In this document: positions 25,498-33,169 of the stretch, piece after piece | Layout of the letters: each line of letters opens with the position of its first letter | Position numbering within the stretch: the first letter of the stretch is position 1 | Assembly (NCBI GenBank): GCA_903863255.1 | Contig: CAIPBJ010000093.1 | Location: 124,654 to 161,838, forward strand | Reading direction: 5' to 3' | DNA: 37,185 nt | From: an uncultured Methylophilaceae bacterium | Lineage (GTDB): Bacteria; Pseudomonadota; Gammaproteobacteria; Burkholderiales; Methylophilaceae | Notes under the pieces: model-generated | What the model saw: the letters and a program-made list of their open reading frames with translations, nothing else | Database searches by the model: none | What the model was told of the DNA's origin: nothing | Made by a program: the position numbers and the translations under genes

Positions 25498-26217
25498 TTG
25501 AATCAGTCTGATACCTTTATTTCGCATTTAATTGAATTGCGTGCACGTCTTTTAAGAATGGTGTTTGGTTTCATTCTGATCTTTATTGCTTTATTCCCTT
25601 TTGCTAATCGCATTTATACCTTTCTTGCCCAGCCAATGTTAAGAAGCTTGCCAATTGGTGGGCAAATGATTGCTACCGGGGTTACCACGCCTTTCTTCGT
25701 TCCCATGAAAGTGGTAATGCTCAGCGCATTTCTGATTTCTTTACCACATACTCTTTACCAGTTATGGGCATTTGTGGCGCCGGGGTTATATTCGCATGAG
25801 CGAAGATTTATCGGGCCACTAGTAATGGTGAGTACTTTGCTTTTTTTTCTGGGCATGGCCTTCGCTTATTTCGCAGTTTTTCCTTTGGTTTTTGGATTCA
25901 TGGCGCATACGGCCCCTAAAGGAGTGGCTGTTATGACTGATATAGGAAATTACCTGGATTTTGTAATTACACTATTCGTATCTTTTGGCGTGGCTTTTGA
26001 AGTTCCAGTGGCGGTGGTTTTGCTTGTGAAGCTTGGTGTCATTGAGGTCAAAAAATTAAAGGAGATTAGGAGTTATGTAATCGTGGGCGCTTTCATAGTA
26101 GGCGCAATATTTACTCCCCCTGACATAATTTCACAATTCATGCTGGCTGTTCCACTCTGTTTGCTTTATGAAGGTGGAATTCTTGCTGCGAGCCTAATGA
26201 AAAAAAAGGATATTTAA
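25498..26217 (+). CDS. tatC: Sec-independent protein translocase TatC
   Basis: TatC is the six-helix membrane protein that recognises twin-arginine signals. The 239-residue product begins with the family hallmark FISHLIELRARLLR and contains about six hydrophobic segments, with FVAPGLYSHERRF and FGVAFEVPV as conserved features. The TTG start six bases after the tatB stop is accepted because the hallmark starts at residue 7 and no ATG is available upstream. Its stop codon lies four bases from that of the convergent DegS-like gene. In this organism it presumably exports at least the Rieske protein encoded at 28290-28886. Confidence 0.95.
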   Translation: MNQSDTFISHLIELRARLLRMVFGFILIFIALFPFANRIYTFLAQPMLRSLPIGGQMIATGVTTPFFVPMKVVMLSAFLISLPHTLYQLWAFVAPGLYSHERRFIGPLVMVSTLLFFLGMAFAYFAVFPLVFGFMAHTAPKGVAVMTDIGNYLDFVITLFVSFGVAFEVPVAVVLLVKLGVIEVKKLKEIRSYVIVGAFIVGAIFTPPDIISQFMLAVPLCLLYEGGILAASLMKKKDI

Positions 26218-26221
26218 GATA

Positions 26222-27382
26222 TCAATTCTCAGATTCATCAATATTTTGTGGCTTGGGTCTTTTTCCAATAATAATAGGTAATTCGATCTCTTTTTGATCA
26301 CGCAGGATTTTTATCGTTGCTTCTTTCTTGGGCTTCAAGGCAGAAATCAAAGTCAGCATGCTTGAACTGTCAGATACCTGATTACCATTGATTTCCAAGA
26401 GAACATCTCCTGATTTCAATCCGGCCTTTTCAGCTGGGCTGTCTGGAAGTACGTTGGCGATTAAAGTTCCATTTGAGTTTGAAAGCTTAAATGATTCTGC
26501 CAGTTCAGGCGTTATGTCTTGAGCTTCGATGCCTATCCATCCTCTCGTTACACTGCCTTGACGAATGATTTGATCCATTACTTGTTTAGCTATGCTTACT
26601 GGAATTGCAAATCCAATGCCCATGGAGCCGCCGCTTCTTGAATAGATTGCGCTATTGATCCCGACCAAATTGCCCTCGGTGTCAATAAGTGCGCCTCCTG
26701 AATTTCCAGGATTGATGGGCGCATCCGTTTGAATGAAGTTTTCGAAAGTATTTATTCCGAGATGATTTCGACCTAAAGCACTTATGATCCCTTGCGTTAC
26801 AGTTTGACCAACGCCAAAAGGATTTCCTATTGCCAGAACAACATCACCCACCTCGTTTTTTTCTGGATCCGCAAATGTGATTGACGGGAGATTTTTGACA
26901 TCTACCTTTAAAACAGCCAGATCGGTTTCAGGATCGGTCCCGACTACGCGAGCCGATACTGTGCGTCCATCGGCTAATGCCACTTTAATTTCATCAGCTG
27001 ATTCGATTACATGTTGGTTAGTAAGTATCAGTCCCTTGGAGCTAACGATCACACCCGAGCCCAGGCTGTTCTCACGTTGTGAAGCGTCCTCTTGCTGGTC
27101 TCCAAAAAAATGTTTGAATAATGGATCGTCCATAAATTGTTGATGAGGATTTGCCGCAGCTTTTTTGCTGGTGAAAACATTAACTACTGAAGGCATGGCC
27201 TTCTTGGCCGCAGCGCTATAGGAACTAATGGATTCTTTCGATGAGTCCGTTGGAGACCAATGTTTGATTGGTATAGTATCATCCGGCTTTTTTATGAGTC
27301 CGGGAAAGAACATCTGAATGACGAAAATTACTGCAAGACTTATAGTGACGGTTTGAGCGAAAATAAGCCAAAGTTTTTTCAT
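26222..27382 (-). CDS. DegS/HtrA-family periplasmic serine protease, membrane-anchored, one PDZ domain
   Basis: The 386-residue S1C protease has an uncleaved N-terminal membrane anchor (about residues 5-27). The trypsin-like domain has catalytic H124 (TNQHVIES), D154 (ETDLAVLKV) and S228 (PGNSGGAL). A single PDZ domain follows (about 270-370), with GWIGIEAQD and SPAEKAGLKSGDVLLEING. One PDZ and a membrane anchor match DegS/AlgW rather than soluble two-PDZ DegP. A role in envelope-stress signalling by cleaving an RseA-type anti-sigma factor is inference, and no such factor is in the window. Its start is only 28 bp from that of the divergent Nif3-like gene. Confidence 0.92.
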   Translation of the reverse strand: MKKLWLIFAQTVTISLAVIFVIQMFFPGLIKKPDDTIPIKHWSPTDSSKESISSYSAAAKKAMPSVVNVFTSKKAAANPHQQFMDDPLFKHFFGDQQEDASQRENSLGSGVIVSSKGLILTNQHVIESADEIKVALADGRTVSARVVGTDPETDLAVLKVDVKNLPSITFADPEKNEVGDVVLAIGNPFGVGQTVTQGIISALGRNHLGINTFENFIQTDAPINPGNSGGALIDTEGNLVGINSAIYSRSGGSMGIGFAIPVSIAKQVMDQIIRQGSVTRGWIGIEAQDITPELAESFKLSNSNGTLIANVLPDSPAEKAGLKSGDVLLEINGNQVSDSSSMLTLISALKPKKEATIKILRDQKEIELPIIIGKRPKPQNIDESEN

Positions 27383-27410
27383 AGGAATTTAATATGTCTG
27401 GGAACAAATA

Positions 27411-28157
27411 ATGGAAATGAACCTTGTAGTTAATTATACCCGACAATTGTTGGCAGTGGATCGATTCCGCGATTATTGTCCTAATGGACTTCAAGTCGAA
27501 GGCCGTAGCGAAATACGAAAAATTGTCACAGGCGTGACTGCGAGCATGGAATTGCTTGAAGCTGCAAAAGAGGCGAGGGCTGACGCAATAATTGTTCATC
27601 ACGGCTACTTCTGGAAAAACGAGGATCAGAGGATTACAGGAATTAAAAGAAATAGAATTAAGTTCTTGTTGGAAAATGGAATGAATTTAATGGCTTATCA
27701 CCTTCCATTGGATGCGCACCAAGAATTTGGTAATTCTGTACAATTAGGAAGGCGATTAGGTTTAACATTAGAGGGATGGGCAGGAGAACAGGATCTGGTT
27801 GCATTCGGTTCGATCGATAAATCAATGCTTCTGTCGGAATTTGGAGAGCGAGTAAGTCGATCCCTCGGACGTGTTCCGATGCTTATTGGCGACCAATCAA
27901 AATTAATTAAGCGTGTAGCCTGGTGCACAGGCGCTGCGCAAGGCTATATTGATGTTGCTGTTGAACTAGGCGTTGATGTTTTTGTCAGTGGTGAAGTATC
28001 TGAACAAACTGTGCATCTTTCAAGAGAGACAGGTATTGGGTATATCTCTGCGGGGCACCATGCAACTGAACGTTATGGAGTCCAATCCTTGGGTGAGCAC
28101 CTCGCTTTACGTTTTGGATTGGAACATGAATTTATTGATATTGATAATCCAGTTTAA
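27411..28157 (+). CDS. Nif3-like dinuclear metal-binding protein (YbgI/DUF34 family)
   Basis: The 248-residue protein matches the Nif3/YbgI family of toroidal hexamers with a dinuclear metal site. The metal-binding histidines are in IIVHHGYFWK (about residues 63-68) and near the end in ISAGHHATERYGVQSLGEHLA. CPNGLQVEGR near residue 24 is also typical. Some databases name the family GTP cyclohydrolase 1 type 2, but its cellular function is not established. The ATG at 27411 has a GGGA ribosome-binding site seven bases upstream. It is divergent from the DegS-like gene and upstream of petA, an order common in betaproteobacteria. Confidence 0.9.
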   Translation: MEMNLVVNYTRQLLAVDRFRDYCPNGLQVEGRSEIRKIVTGVTASMELLEAAKEARADAIIVHHGYFWKNEDQRITGIKRNRIKFLLENGMNLMAYHLPLDAHQEFGNSVQLGRRLGLTLEGWAGEQDLVAFGSIDKSMLLSEFGERVSRSLGRVPMLIGDQSKLIKRVAWCTGAAQGYIDVAVELGVDVFVSGEVSEQTVHLSRETGIGYISAGHHATERYGVQSLGEHLALRFGLEHEFIDIDNPV

Positions 28158-28289
28158 TTAAATTGCATAAAAAAACGTTAATGTTAGGAATTTAAGCCGT
28201 TGTTGGGTTTAAGTTTTGCTGTGAAACCTGTAAAATGTCGGAATGTGAACTGGTTGATGGTTTTTAATGACCAACTTTGAGGACAAGTA

Positions 28290-28886
28290 ATGGCAAATCA
28301 AGAAGTCGATAAAGGGAAGCGCCGATTCTTAATCGCAGCGACCAGCGCGGCAGGTGGTGTTGCCGCTGTAGCGGTAGCGGTGCCTTTTGTTAGCAGTATG
28401 ATGCCTAGTGAGAGAGCAAAGGCTGCGGGTGCTCCAGTGGATGCGGATGTAAGCAAAATTGAGCCTGGAGCGATGATTATTGTCGAATGGCGCAGCAAGC
28501 CGGTCTGGATCATTAATCGTTCAAAAGAGATGCTTGATCTGTTAGGCAACCATAACGATAAGCTGTCTGATCCAATGCTGGAAGTCGTTAGTCAGCAACC
28601 TGATTACTGCAATAATCCAGCGCGATCACTTAAATCTAACCTGATGGTGCTCGTTGGGATTTGCACCCATTTGGGATGTTCCCCTTCGCCCAAGCTTCAA
28701 ACCGGCGGGGATATGGGTCCTGACTGGCCTGGTGGTTTTTTCTGTCCATGTCATGGCTCGAAGTTTGATTTGGCGGGAAGAGTATTCAAGGGATCGCCTG
28801 CTCCAATAAATCTTGTCGTACCCCCACATAAATACATTAGTGAAACCGTAGTTAGAATTGGTGAAGACGGTAAGGGAGCAGCATAA
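28290..28886 (+). CDS. petA: Ubiquinol-cytochrome c reductase Rieske iron-sulfur subunit
   Basis: This is the Rieske [2Fe-2S] protein of the cytochrome bc1 complex, which accepts electrons from ubiquinol on the periplasmic side. The 198-residue product has a twin-arginine signal anchor ([14 protein letters not shown], residues 10-23, then a hydrophobic helix) that is normally retained as the membrane anchor. Cluster ligands are C125/H127 in CTHLGC and C152/H155 in CPCHGS, with C130 and C154 forming the disulfide. A GAGGA ribosome-binding site precedes the ATG. It leads petABC, with petB one base after its stop. Confidence 0.97.
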   Translation: MANQEVDKGKRRFLIAATSAAGGVAAVAVAVPFVSSMMPSERAKAAGAPVDADVSKIEPGAMIIVEWRSKPVWIINRSKEMLDLLGNHNDKLSDPMLEVVSQQPDYCNNPARSLKSNLMVLVGICTHLGCSPSPKLQTGGDMGPDWPGGFFCPCHGSKFDLAGRVFKGSPAPINLVVPPHKYISETVVRIGEDGKGAA

Positions 28887-28887
28887 C

Positions 28888-30171
28888 ATGCAAAAATATT
28901 TAACGTGCTTGTTGGGCTGGGTTGATGAGCGCTTTCCATTAACTTCCAATATCAAGACTCACTTAACCGAGTATTACGCCCCTAAAAATTTCAACTTCTG
29001 GTATTTTTTTGGATCGTTAGCATTGATGGTTCTTGTCATGCAGATTCTGACTGGAATATTCCTGACGATGAATTACAAGCCCGATGCCGACCTGGCTTTT
29101 GCCTCTGTCGAATACATCATGCGTGATGTTTCTTGGGGAAGGTTGATCAGATACATGCATTCGACCGGAGCGTCGATGTTCTTTGTCGTTGTCTACATGC
29201 ATATGTTCCGTGGTCTACTTTATGGTTCCTACAGGACTCCACGTGAACTCATCTGGCTTTTTGGCGTTGGTATTTTTCTGGCATTGATGGGTGAAGCCTT
29301 TTTTGGATATCTTCTTCCATGGGGGCAAATGTCCTATTGGGGAGCTCAAGTGATTATCAATCTTTTCACTTCGATTCCTTTTGTAGGTCCGGACATATCG
29401 CTTTGGTTAAGAGGTGACTACACGGTTTCAGATGCAACCCTCAATCGCTTCTTTGCGTTTCATGTGATTGCCTTACCGCTTGTTCTGCTCGGCCTGGTGG
29501 CAGCACATATAATAGCTTTGCACGAGGTTGGTTCCAATAATCCTGATGGAATTGAAATAAAAGAAAAGAAGGATAAGAAAACAGGTATTCCATTAGATGG
29601 CATTCCTTTCCATCCTTATTACACGGTAAAGGACCTTGTGGGGGTTTCAGTATTCCTTATCGTATTTTCTGCAATTATATTTTTCGCTCCTGAGATGGGA
29701 GGGTATTTCCTGGAGGCAAATAACTTTATTCCTGCCGATCCTTTTAAGACACCCCCTCACATCGCTCCAGTCTGGTATTTCACACCTTACTATTCAATTT
29801 TGAGGGCCGTTCCACCTATGATGAACTCCCAGTTCCCTGGCGTCGTCGCGATGGGGTTGTCGGTCGTATTGTTTGCTTTTCTGCCTTGGCTGGATAGAAG
29901 CCCGGTTAAGTCGATAAGATACCGTGGTTCACTCTATAAGAGATTTCTTGCAGCCTTTGTCGTTAGTTTTATAGTGCTGGGTTACTTGGGGACCGAACCT
30001 TCGAATGTGTGGGGGCAGTTTGGTTCTGGTGTTCCTATCGTTGGTGGACTTGATCGTGCTACTGTTGTGGCACGCATATTCGGTTTAATATACTTTGCAT
30101 TTTTTATTCTAATGCCATGGTATACAAAAATAGACAAAACCAAGCCCGTTCCAGAAAGGCTAACAGCATGA
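28888..30171 (+). CDS. petB: Cytochrome b of the bc1 complex
   Basis: Cytochrome b carries two b haems and the quinol sites of complex III. The 427-residue protein has at least eight membrane segments. The haem-ligand histidines are visible in YMHSTGASMFFVVVYMHMFRG and FFAFHVIALPLVLLGLVAAHIIALHE. The PEWY-equivalent Qo motif is APVWYFTPYYSILRA. ATG 28888 lies just after the petA stop and gives the normal N-terminus; the upstream in-frame start at 28858 would lie inside petA. It overlaps petC by four bases. Confidence 0.96.
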   Translation: MQKYLTCLLGWVDERFPLTSNIKTHLTEYYAPKNFNFWYFFGSLALMVLVMQILTGIFLTMNYKPDADLAFASVEYIMRDVSWGRLIRYMHSTGASMFFVVVYMHMFRGLLYGSYRTPRELIWLFGVGIFLALMGEAFFGYLLPWGQMSYWGAQVIINLFTSIPFVGPDISLWLRGDYTVSDATLNRFFAFHVIALPLVLLGLVAAHIIALHEVGSNNPDGIEIKEKKDKKTGIPLDGIPFHPYYTVKDLVGVSVFLIVFSAIIFFAPEMGGYFLEANNFIPADPFKTPPHIAPVWYFTPYYSILRAVPPMMNSQFPGVVAMGLSVVLFAFLPWLDRSPVKSIRYRGSLYKRFLAAFVVSFIVLGYLGTEPSNVWGQFGSGVPIVGGLDRATVVARIFGLIYFAFFILMPWYTKIDKTKPVPERLTA

Positions 30172-30893
30172 GAAAAATGATGTTTAGTAGATTTCTGTTG
30201 GTGTTCTTCTTTATAGCAATGCCATTGTTGACGTTCGCTAGCGAGGGCCCTGTGTTAGACCACGCACCAATCGATCCAAATAATAAGGAATCGCTTCAGC
30301 GGGGAGCAAAATATTTTGTGAATTATTGCCTGAATTGTCATAGTGCGGCTTACATGCGTTACAACAGGCTCACAGATATCGGGTTAACAGAGTCGCAAAT
30401 AAAAGACAATCTGATGTTTGCCAGTGAAAAAGTTGGTGACCTGATGACAGTGACTATGCCAAAGAAGGATGCCAAAGCTTGGTTTGGCGCAGCCCCACCT
30501 GATTTGTCTGTGGAAGCTCGTGCCAGGGGAGCGGATTGGCTCTATAGTTACTTGAGAGGTTTTTACAGGGATGATTCCAGGCCAACGGGTTGGAACAATA
30601 CTGTTTACGACAAGGTTGCTATGCCACATATATTATGGCAACTGCAAGGACAGCAAGTGCTGAAGGTCGATGAGAAAACAGACTCTCATACGCTTGTACT
30701 TGATAAACCTGGTTCGCTGTCTCCAGCAGAATATGACCAAATGGTTGCTGATTTAGTCAATTATCTCGTATTCATGGCTGAGCCTTTTAAGGAACGTGAC
30801 AAGACGCTTGGCTTGTTTGTTTTATTGTTTTTAAGTGGAATGTTTGTCTTAACCTATTATCTTAAAAAAGAATTCTGGAAAGACATTCATTAA
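30168..30893 (+). CDS. petC: Cytochrome c1 of the bc1 complex
   Basis: Cytochrome c1 passes electrons from the Rieske protein to soluble cytochromes. The 241-residue precursor has a Sec signal peptide (residues 1 to about 25, ending LLTFA before SEGPVL). The haem motif is CLNCH (C54, C57, H58), a methionine-rich region around MTVTMPKKDAKAWFGAAPPDLS follows, and a C-terminal membrane anchor (LGLFVLLFLSGMFVLTYYL) is present. Its start overlaps the petB stop (ATGA). A strong terminator follows at 30906. Confidence 0.95.
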   Translation: MRKMMFSRFLLVFFFIAMPLLTFASEGPVLDHAPIDPNNKESLQRGAKYFVNYCLNCHSAAYMRYNRLTDIGLTESQIKDNLMFASEKVGDLMTVTMPKKDAKAWFGAAPPDLSVEARARGADWLYSYLRGFYRDDSRPTGWNNTVYDKVAMPHILWQLQGQQVLKVDEKTDSHTLVLDKPGSLSPAEYDQMVADLVNYLVFMAEPFKERDKTLGLFVLLFLSGMFVLTYYLKKEFWKDIH

Positions 30894-30905
30894 CGTACAC
30901 AACAG

Positions 30906-30949
30906 CGGGAGTGAGCTTGCCTTTCGCAAGTTTCTCCCGTTTTGTTTTT
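30906..30949 (+). terminator. Intrinsic terminator after petC
   Basis: An outer CGGGAG/CTCCCG stem encloses a second CTTGC/GCAAG hairpin with a CTTTC loop and is followed by TTTTGTTTTT. This closes the petABC operon before sspA. Confidence 0.85.
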
Positions 30950-30966
30950 AGTAAGGGAATTGCATC

Positions 30967-31566
30967 ATGATGACACTATATTCGGGCACAACCTGCCCCT
31001 ACAGCCACCGTTGCCGTATCGTATTATTTGAAAAAGGAATGGATTTTCAGGTGATCGATGTTGATATGGCTAATAAGCCTGAAGATTTGGCAATTATTAA
31101 TCCGCACAATGAAGTGCCTGTGCTTGTGGAGCGCGATTTGGTTTTGCAGCAGGCAAACATCATTAATGAATACATTGATGAGCGTTTTCCTCATCCACAG
31201 TTAATGCCTGCCGATCCCGTCATGAGAGCGCGTGCAAGGCTCTTTCTCTACAATTTTGAAGAGCAGCTATTTAATCATATCGTCGACGTTGAGTCAGAAA
31301 ATGAAAAAGTTGCTGATAAAGCCAGAACAATCATTCGTGATAATTTGACGCAGATTGTTCCGCTTTTCAGTAAACAGCAATATATATTGGGCGATGAATT
31401 CTCAATGCTGGATGTAGCTATAGCGCCTTTACTATGGCGGTTAGGTCATTACGGTATTGATTTGCCAAAACAGGCAGCTCCCTTACTCAAGTATGCCGAA
31501 CGTATTTTCTCACGTCCTGCCTACATTGAAGCAATGACTCCTTCAGAAAAGGCAATGCGCAGGTAA
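30967..31566 (+). CDS. sspA: Stringent starvation protein A (GST-fold RNA polymerase-associated protein)
   Basis: SspA has a glutathione-S-transferase fold but in E. coli acts with RNA polymerase during starvation and acid stress. The 199-residue product begins MMTLYSGTTCPYSHRCRIVLFEKG, followed by the NPHNEVPVLVERDLVLQQANIINEYIDERFPHPQLMP segment diagnostic of the SspA group. ATG 30967 has an AAGGGA ribosome-binding site; the second ATG three bases on is possible. petABC-sspAB is a recurrent betaproteobacterial order. Confidence 0.93.
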   Translation: MMTLYSGTTCPYSHRCRIVLFEKGMDFQVIDVDMANKPEDLAIINPHNEVPVLVERDLVLQQANIINEYIDERFPHPQLMPADPVMRARARLFLYNFEEQLFNHIVDVESENEKVADKARTIIRDNLTQIVPLFSKQQYILGDEFSMLDVAIAPLLWRLGHYGIDLPKQAAPLLKYAERIFSRPAYIEAMTPSEKAMRR

Positions 31567-31569
31567 TAA

Positions 31570-31986
31570 ATGAGTGAATTGACCTCTACAAAACCATACA
31601 TGATTCGTGCTATGCATGAATGGTGTATGGATAATGGGTTAACTCCCCATTTGCTTGTTGTAGTTAATTCTGCGACAAAAGTACCGATGGGGTACGTAAA
31701 AAATGGCGAGATTGTATTAAATTTGAATTATTCAGCAACAAAAGATTTGCAAATTGGTAACGAAGCGATTATATTCTCGGCGCGGTTCTCTGGAGTGTCT
31801 CAAAATTTATATATTCCCATTGAGACTGTACGTGGAATTTTCGCTCGTGAAAATGGTGAGGGTATGTTTTTTGAAGTTGAACCCACAGATTCAAATGATT
31901 CTGACGAAAATTTAAGTTCGGAAGAAACAAATGAAGAAAAAAAACAAACAAAAACTGAAAAACCAACGTTAAAGTTGGTAAAATAG
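31570..31986 (+). CDS. sspB: ClpXP adaptor / stringent starvation protein B
   Basis: SspB tethers SsrA-tagged proteins to the ClpXP protease. The 138-residue product has the substrate-binding domain (about residues 8-105), with HLLVVVNSATKVPMGYVKNGEIVLNLNYSATKDL and a Gln/Asn-poor strand region. An acidic, disordered linker rich in E, D, S and K follows. The last residues, PTLKLVK, match the ClpX-binding XB motif. A 6-bp hairpin (ACCAAC/GTTGGT, 31962-31979) overlaps the last codons but has no T-tract, so it is not called as a terminator. tRNA-Thr follows 39 bp downstream. Confidence 0.93.
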   Translation: MSELTSTKPYMIRAMHEWCMDNGLTPHLLVVVNSATKVPMGYVKNGEIVLNLNYSATKDLQIGNEAIIFSARFSGVSQNLYIPIETVRGIFARENGEGMFFEVEPTDSNDSDENLSSEETNEEKKQTKTEKPTLKLVK

Positions 31987-32025
31987 CGAAGTGTTAAAAA
32001 CGTTGTAATTGAAGTACATCAAAAT

Positions 32026-32101
32026 GCCGGGTTAGCTCAGTTGGTAGAGCAGCGCACTTGTAATGCGAAGGTCATCAGTTCGATTCCGATACCCGGCACC
32101 A
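32026..32101 (+). tRNA. tRNA-Thr (anticodon UGU)
   Basis: A 76-nt cloverleaf with a 7-bp acceptor stem GCCGGGT/ACCCGGC, a D-arm with TTAGCTCAGTTGGTAGAGC, anticodon loop CTTGTAA and T-arm TTCGATTCC. The discriminator is A and the CCA end is encoded. It reads ACA and related threonine codons. Confidence 0.96.
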
Positions 32102-32429
32102 CCCCTCCATCTCGAAGTATTAATTCAATCTGTAGCTTATATACCAGCTTAGACCGGCAGTCTAAAAGGGTATTTAATAGTTAAGCCGGTATCCGGTAAT
32201 TTTGCAAATATCATTTATAAATTTTTAATAATTAATTGTAGCGGTTAGAATAGTTACTGATTAATCAGTTTGAAATAAATGTTACGCGTTTCTTTTACCG
32301 ATAAGTTGGGTGGTAATTTACCGTATGCTAATTAAGTTTTAGGTGATTCAACTAGCAAGTTCGAATCTTAAAAATGCAATTCCAATATTTAATTTTGAAA
32401 ATTACTAACGTAAACATAAAGAGGTTAGT
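32102..32429. other. 328-bp AT-rich non-coding stretch between tRNA-Thr and the four-gene cassette
   Basis: No ORF, RNA gene or convincing promoter was found here. The only structure seen is an imperfect inverted repeat (ATACCAGCTTA at 32141-32151 with TAAGCCGGTAT at 32182-32192), which could be a weak hairpin downstream of the tRNA. No copy of the tRNA 3' end (a possible attachment-site remnant) was recognised within it. Confidence 0.5.
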
Positions 32430-32786
32430 TTGAGTCATTTAGCATTCCTTATTTGGATAATCAACATTACGGTTGACACAATAGGCCACATTGCCTTGAA
32501 ATCAGTTGCAATAACCGAACACGAAAATGAATTGGGTCGCTGGAAGATGATGCTTGGCTCGAAGAAACTATGGGTTGGCATAAGTTGCTTCTGTATTGAA
32601 TTTATCATCTGGCTTGTATTCCTGTCACTTATTCCATTATCGCAGGCTGTCTTGTTAGGGGCGATAAACATGGTTTCCATAGTAATTGCTGGACGTCTTA
32701 TATTTAGTGATCGTTTGGATGCCATGCGCATAATCGGTGTCGTTCTTATAGGTGTAGGTGTGATATTTGTTGGCCTCTATTCATGA
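32430..32786 (+). CDS. Small four-helix EamA/SMR-type membrane protein, first of pair
   Basis: This is a 118-residue integral membrane protein with four hydrophobic segments (about residues 5-25, 47-67, 71-90 and 97-117). The final RIIGVVLIGVGVIFVGLYS helix is typical of small DMT/EamA or ArnE/ArnF-like transporters. It starts with TTG behind a GAGG ribosome-binding site, and no in-frame ATG exists before the first helix. It overlaps the next, similar gene by four bases, as expected for a heterodimeric pair. ArnE/ArnF flip undecaprenyl-linked aminoarabinose. Here the neighbours (a DegT-type enzyme and a FemAB-like transferase) suggest a lipid-linked substrate, but that is inference. Confidence 0.75.
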   Translation: MSHLAFLIWIINITVDTIGHIALKSVAITEHENELGRWKMMLGSKKLWVGISCFCIEFIIWLVFLSLIPLSQAVLLGAINMVSIVIAGRLIFSDRLDAMRIIGVVLIGVGVIFVGLYS

Positions 32787-33169
32787 AAAATAAATTATTC
32801 TACATAATTGGATTCGGCGTACTGATGATGTTCGATACGCTTACTCAAATTTCATTCAAGTTAGCTTCTGGGCATGTTGGCAAGTTTGTAATGCAACCGG
32901 ATTGGTTTGTGAGTGTTTTTCAAAAACCTTGGATTTATGGAGCCGTTGTGGGCTACCTAGGTGGATTCGTGGCATGGATGACCTTGCTCAAGCATGCTCC
33001 TGTTGGTCCAGCCTTTGCGGCATCGCATCTTGAAATAGTTCTTGTGCTATTGATATCACAGATTTATTTTGGAGAAAAGCTGGGTTCCATGCAAATTCTT
33101 GGTGCTGTATGTATTGTTGCAGGGATTGTCTTCCTTAGTTTGAGTGAATCCAAGTCATCGAATGATTGA
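32783..33169 (+). CDS. Small four-helix EamA/SMR-type membrane protein, second of pair
   Basis: The 128-residue product has four hydrophobic segments (about 5-25, 48-70, 76-94 and 102-121). The conserved-looking loop LLKHAPVGPAFAASHLEIVLVLLISQIYFGEKLG matches the DMT/EamA half-repeat pattern, in which a GE(K/R) follows the third helix. It overlaps the preceding paralogous gene (ATGA) and the following DegT-type gene. Two adjacent half-size DMT proteins probably assemble as a heterodimer with opposite topology. The substrate is unknown. Confidence 0.75.
   Translation: MKNKLFYIIGFGVLMMFDTLTQISFKLASGHVGKFVMQPDWFVSVFQKPWIYGAVVGYLGGFVAWMTLLKHAPVGPAFAASHLEIVLVLLISQIYFGEKLGSMQILGAVCIVAGIVFLSLSESKSSND

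Noticed and set aside
31962-31979. Hairpin ACCAAC/GTTGGT at the end of sspB as a terminator
   Set aside because: The stem is only 6 bp and is followed by AAAATAG rather than a T-tract on the plus strand.
32102-32429. Possible integrated-element remnant or small RNA next to tRNA-Thr
   Set aside because: No integrase fragment, repeated tRNA 3' end, promoter-terminator pair or ORF could be seen; only a weak imperfect inverted repeat is present.
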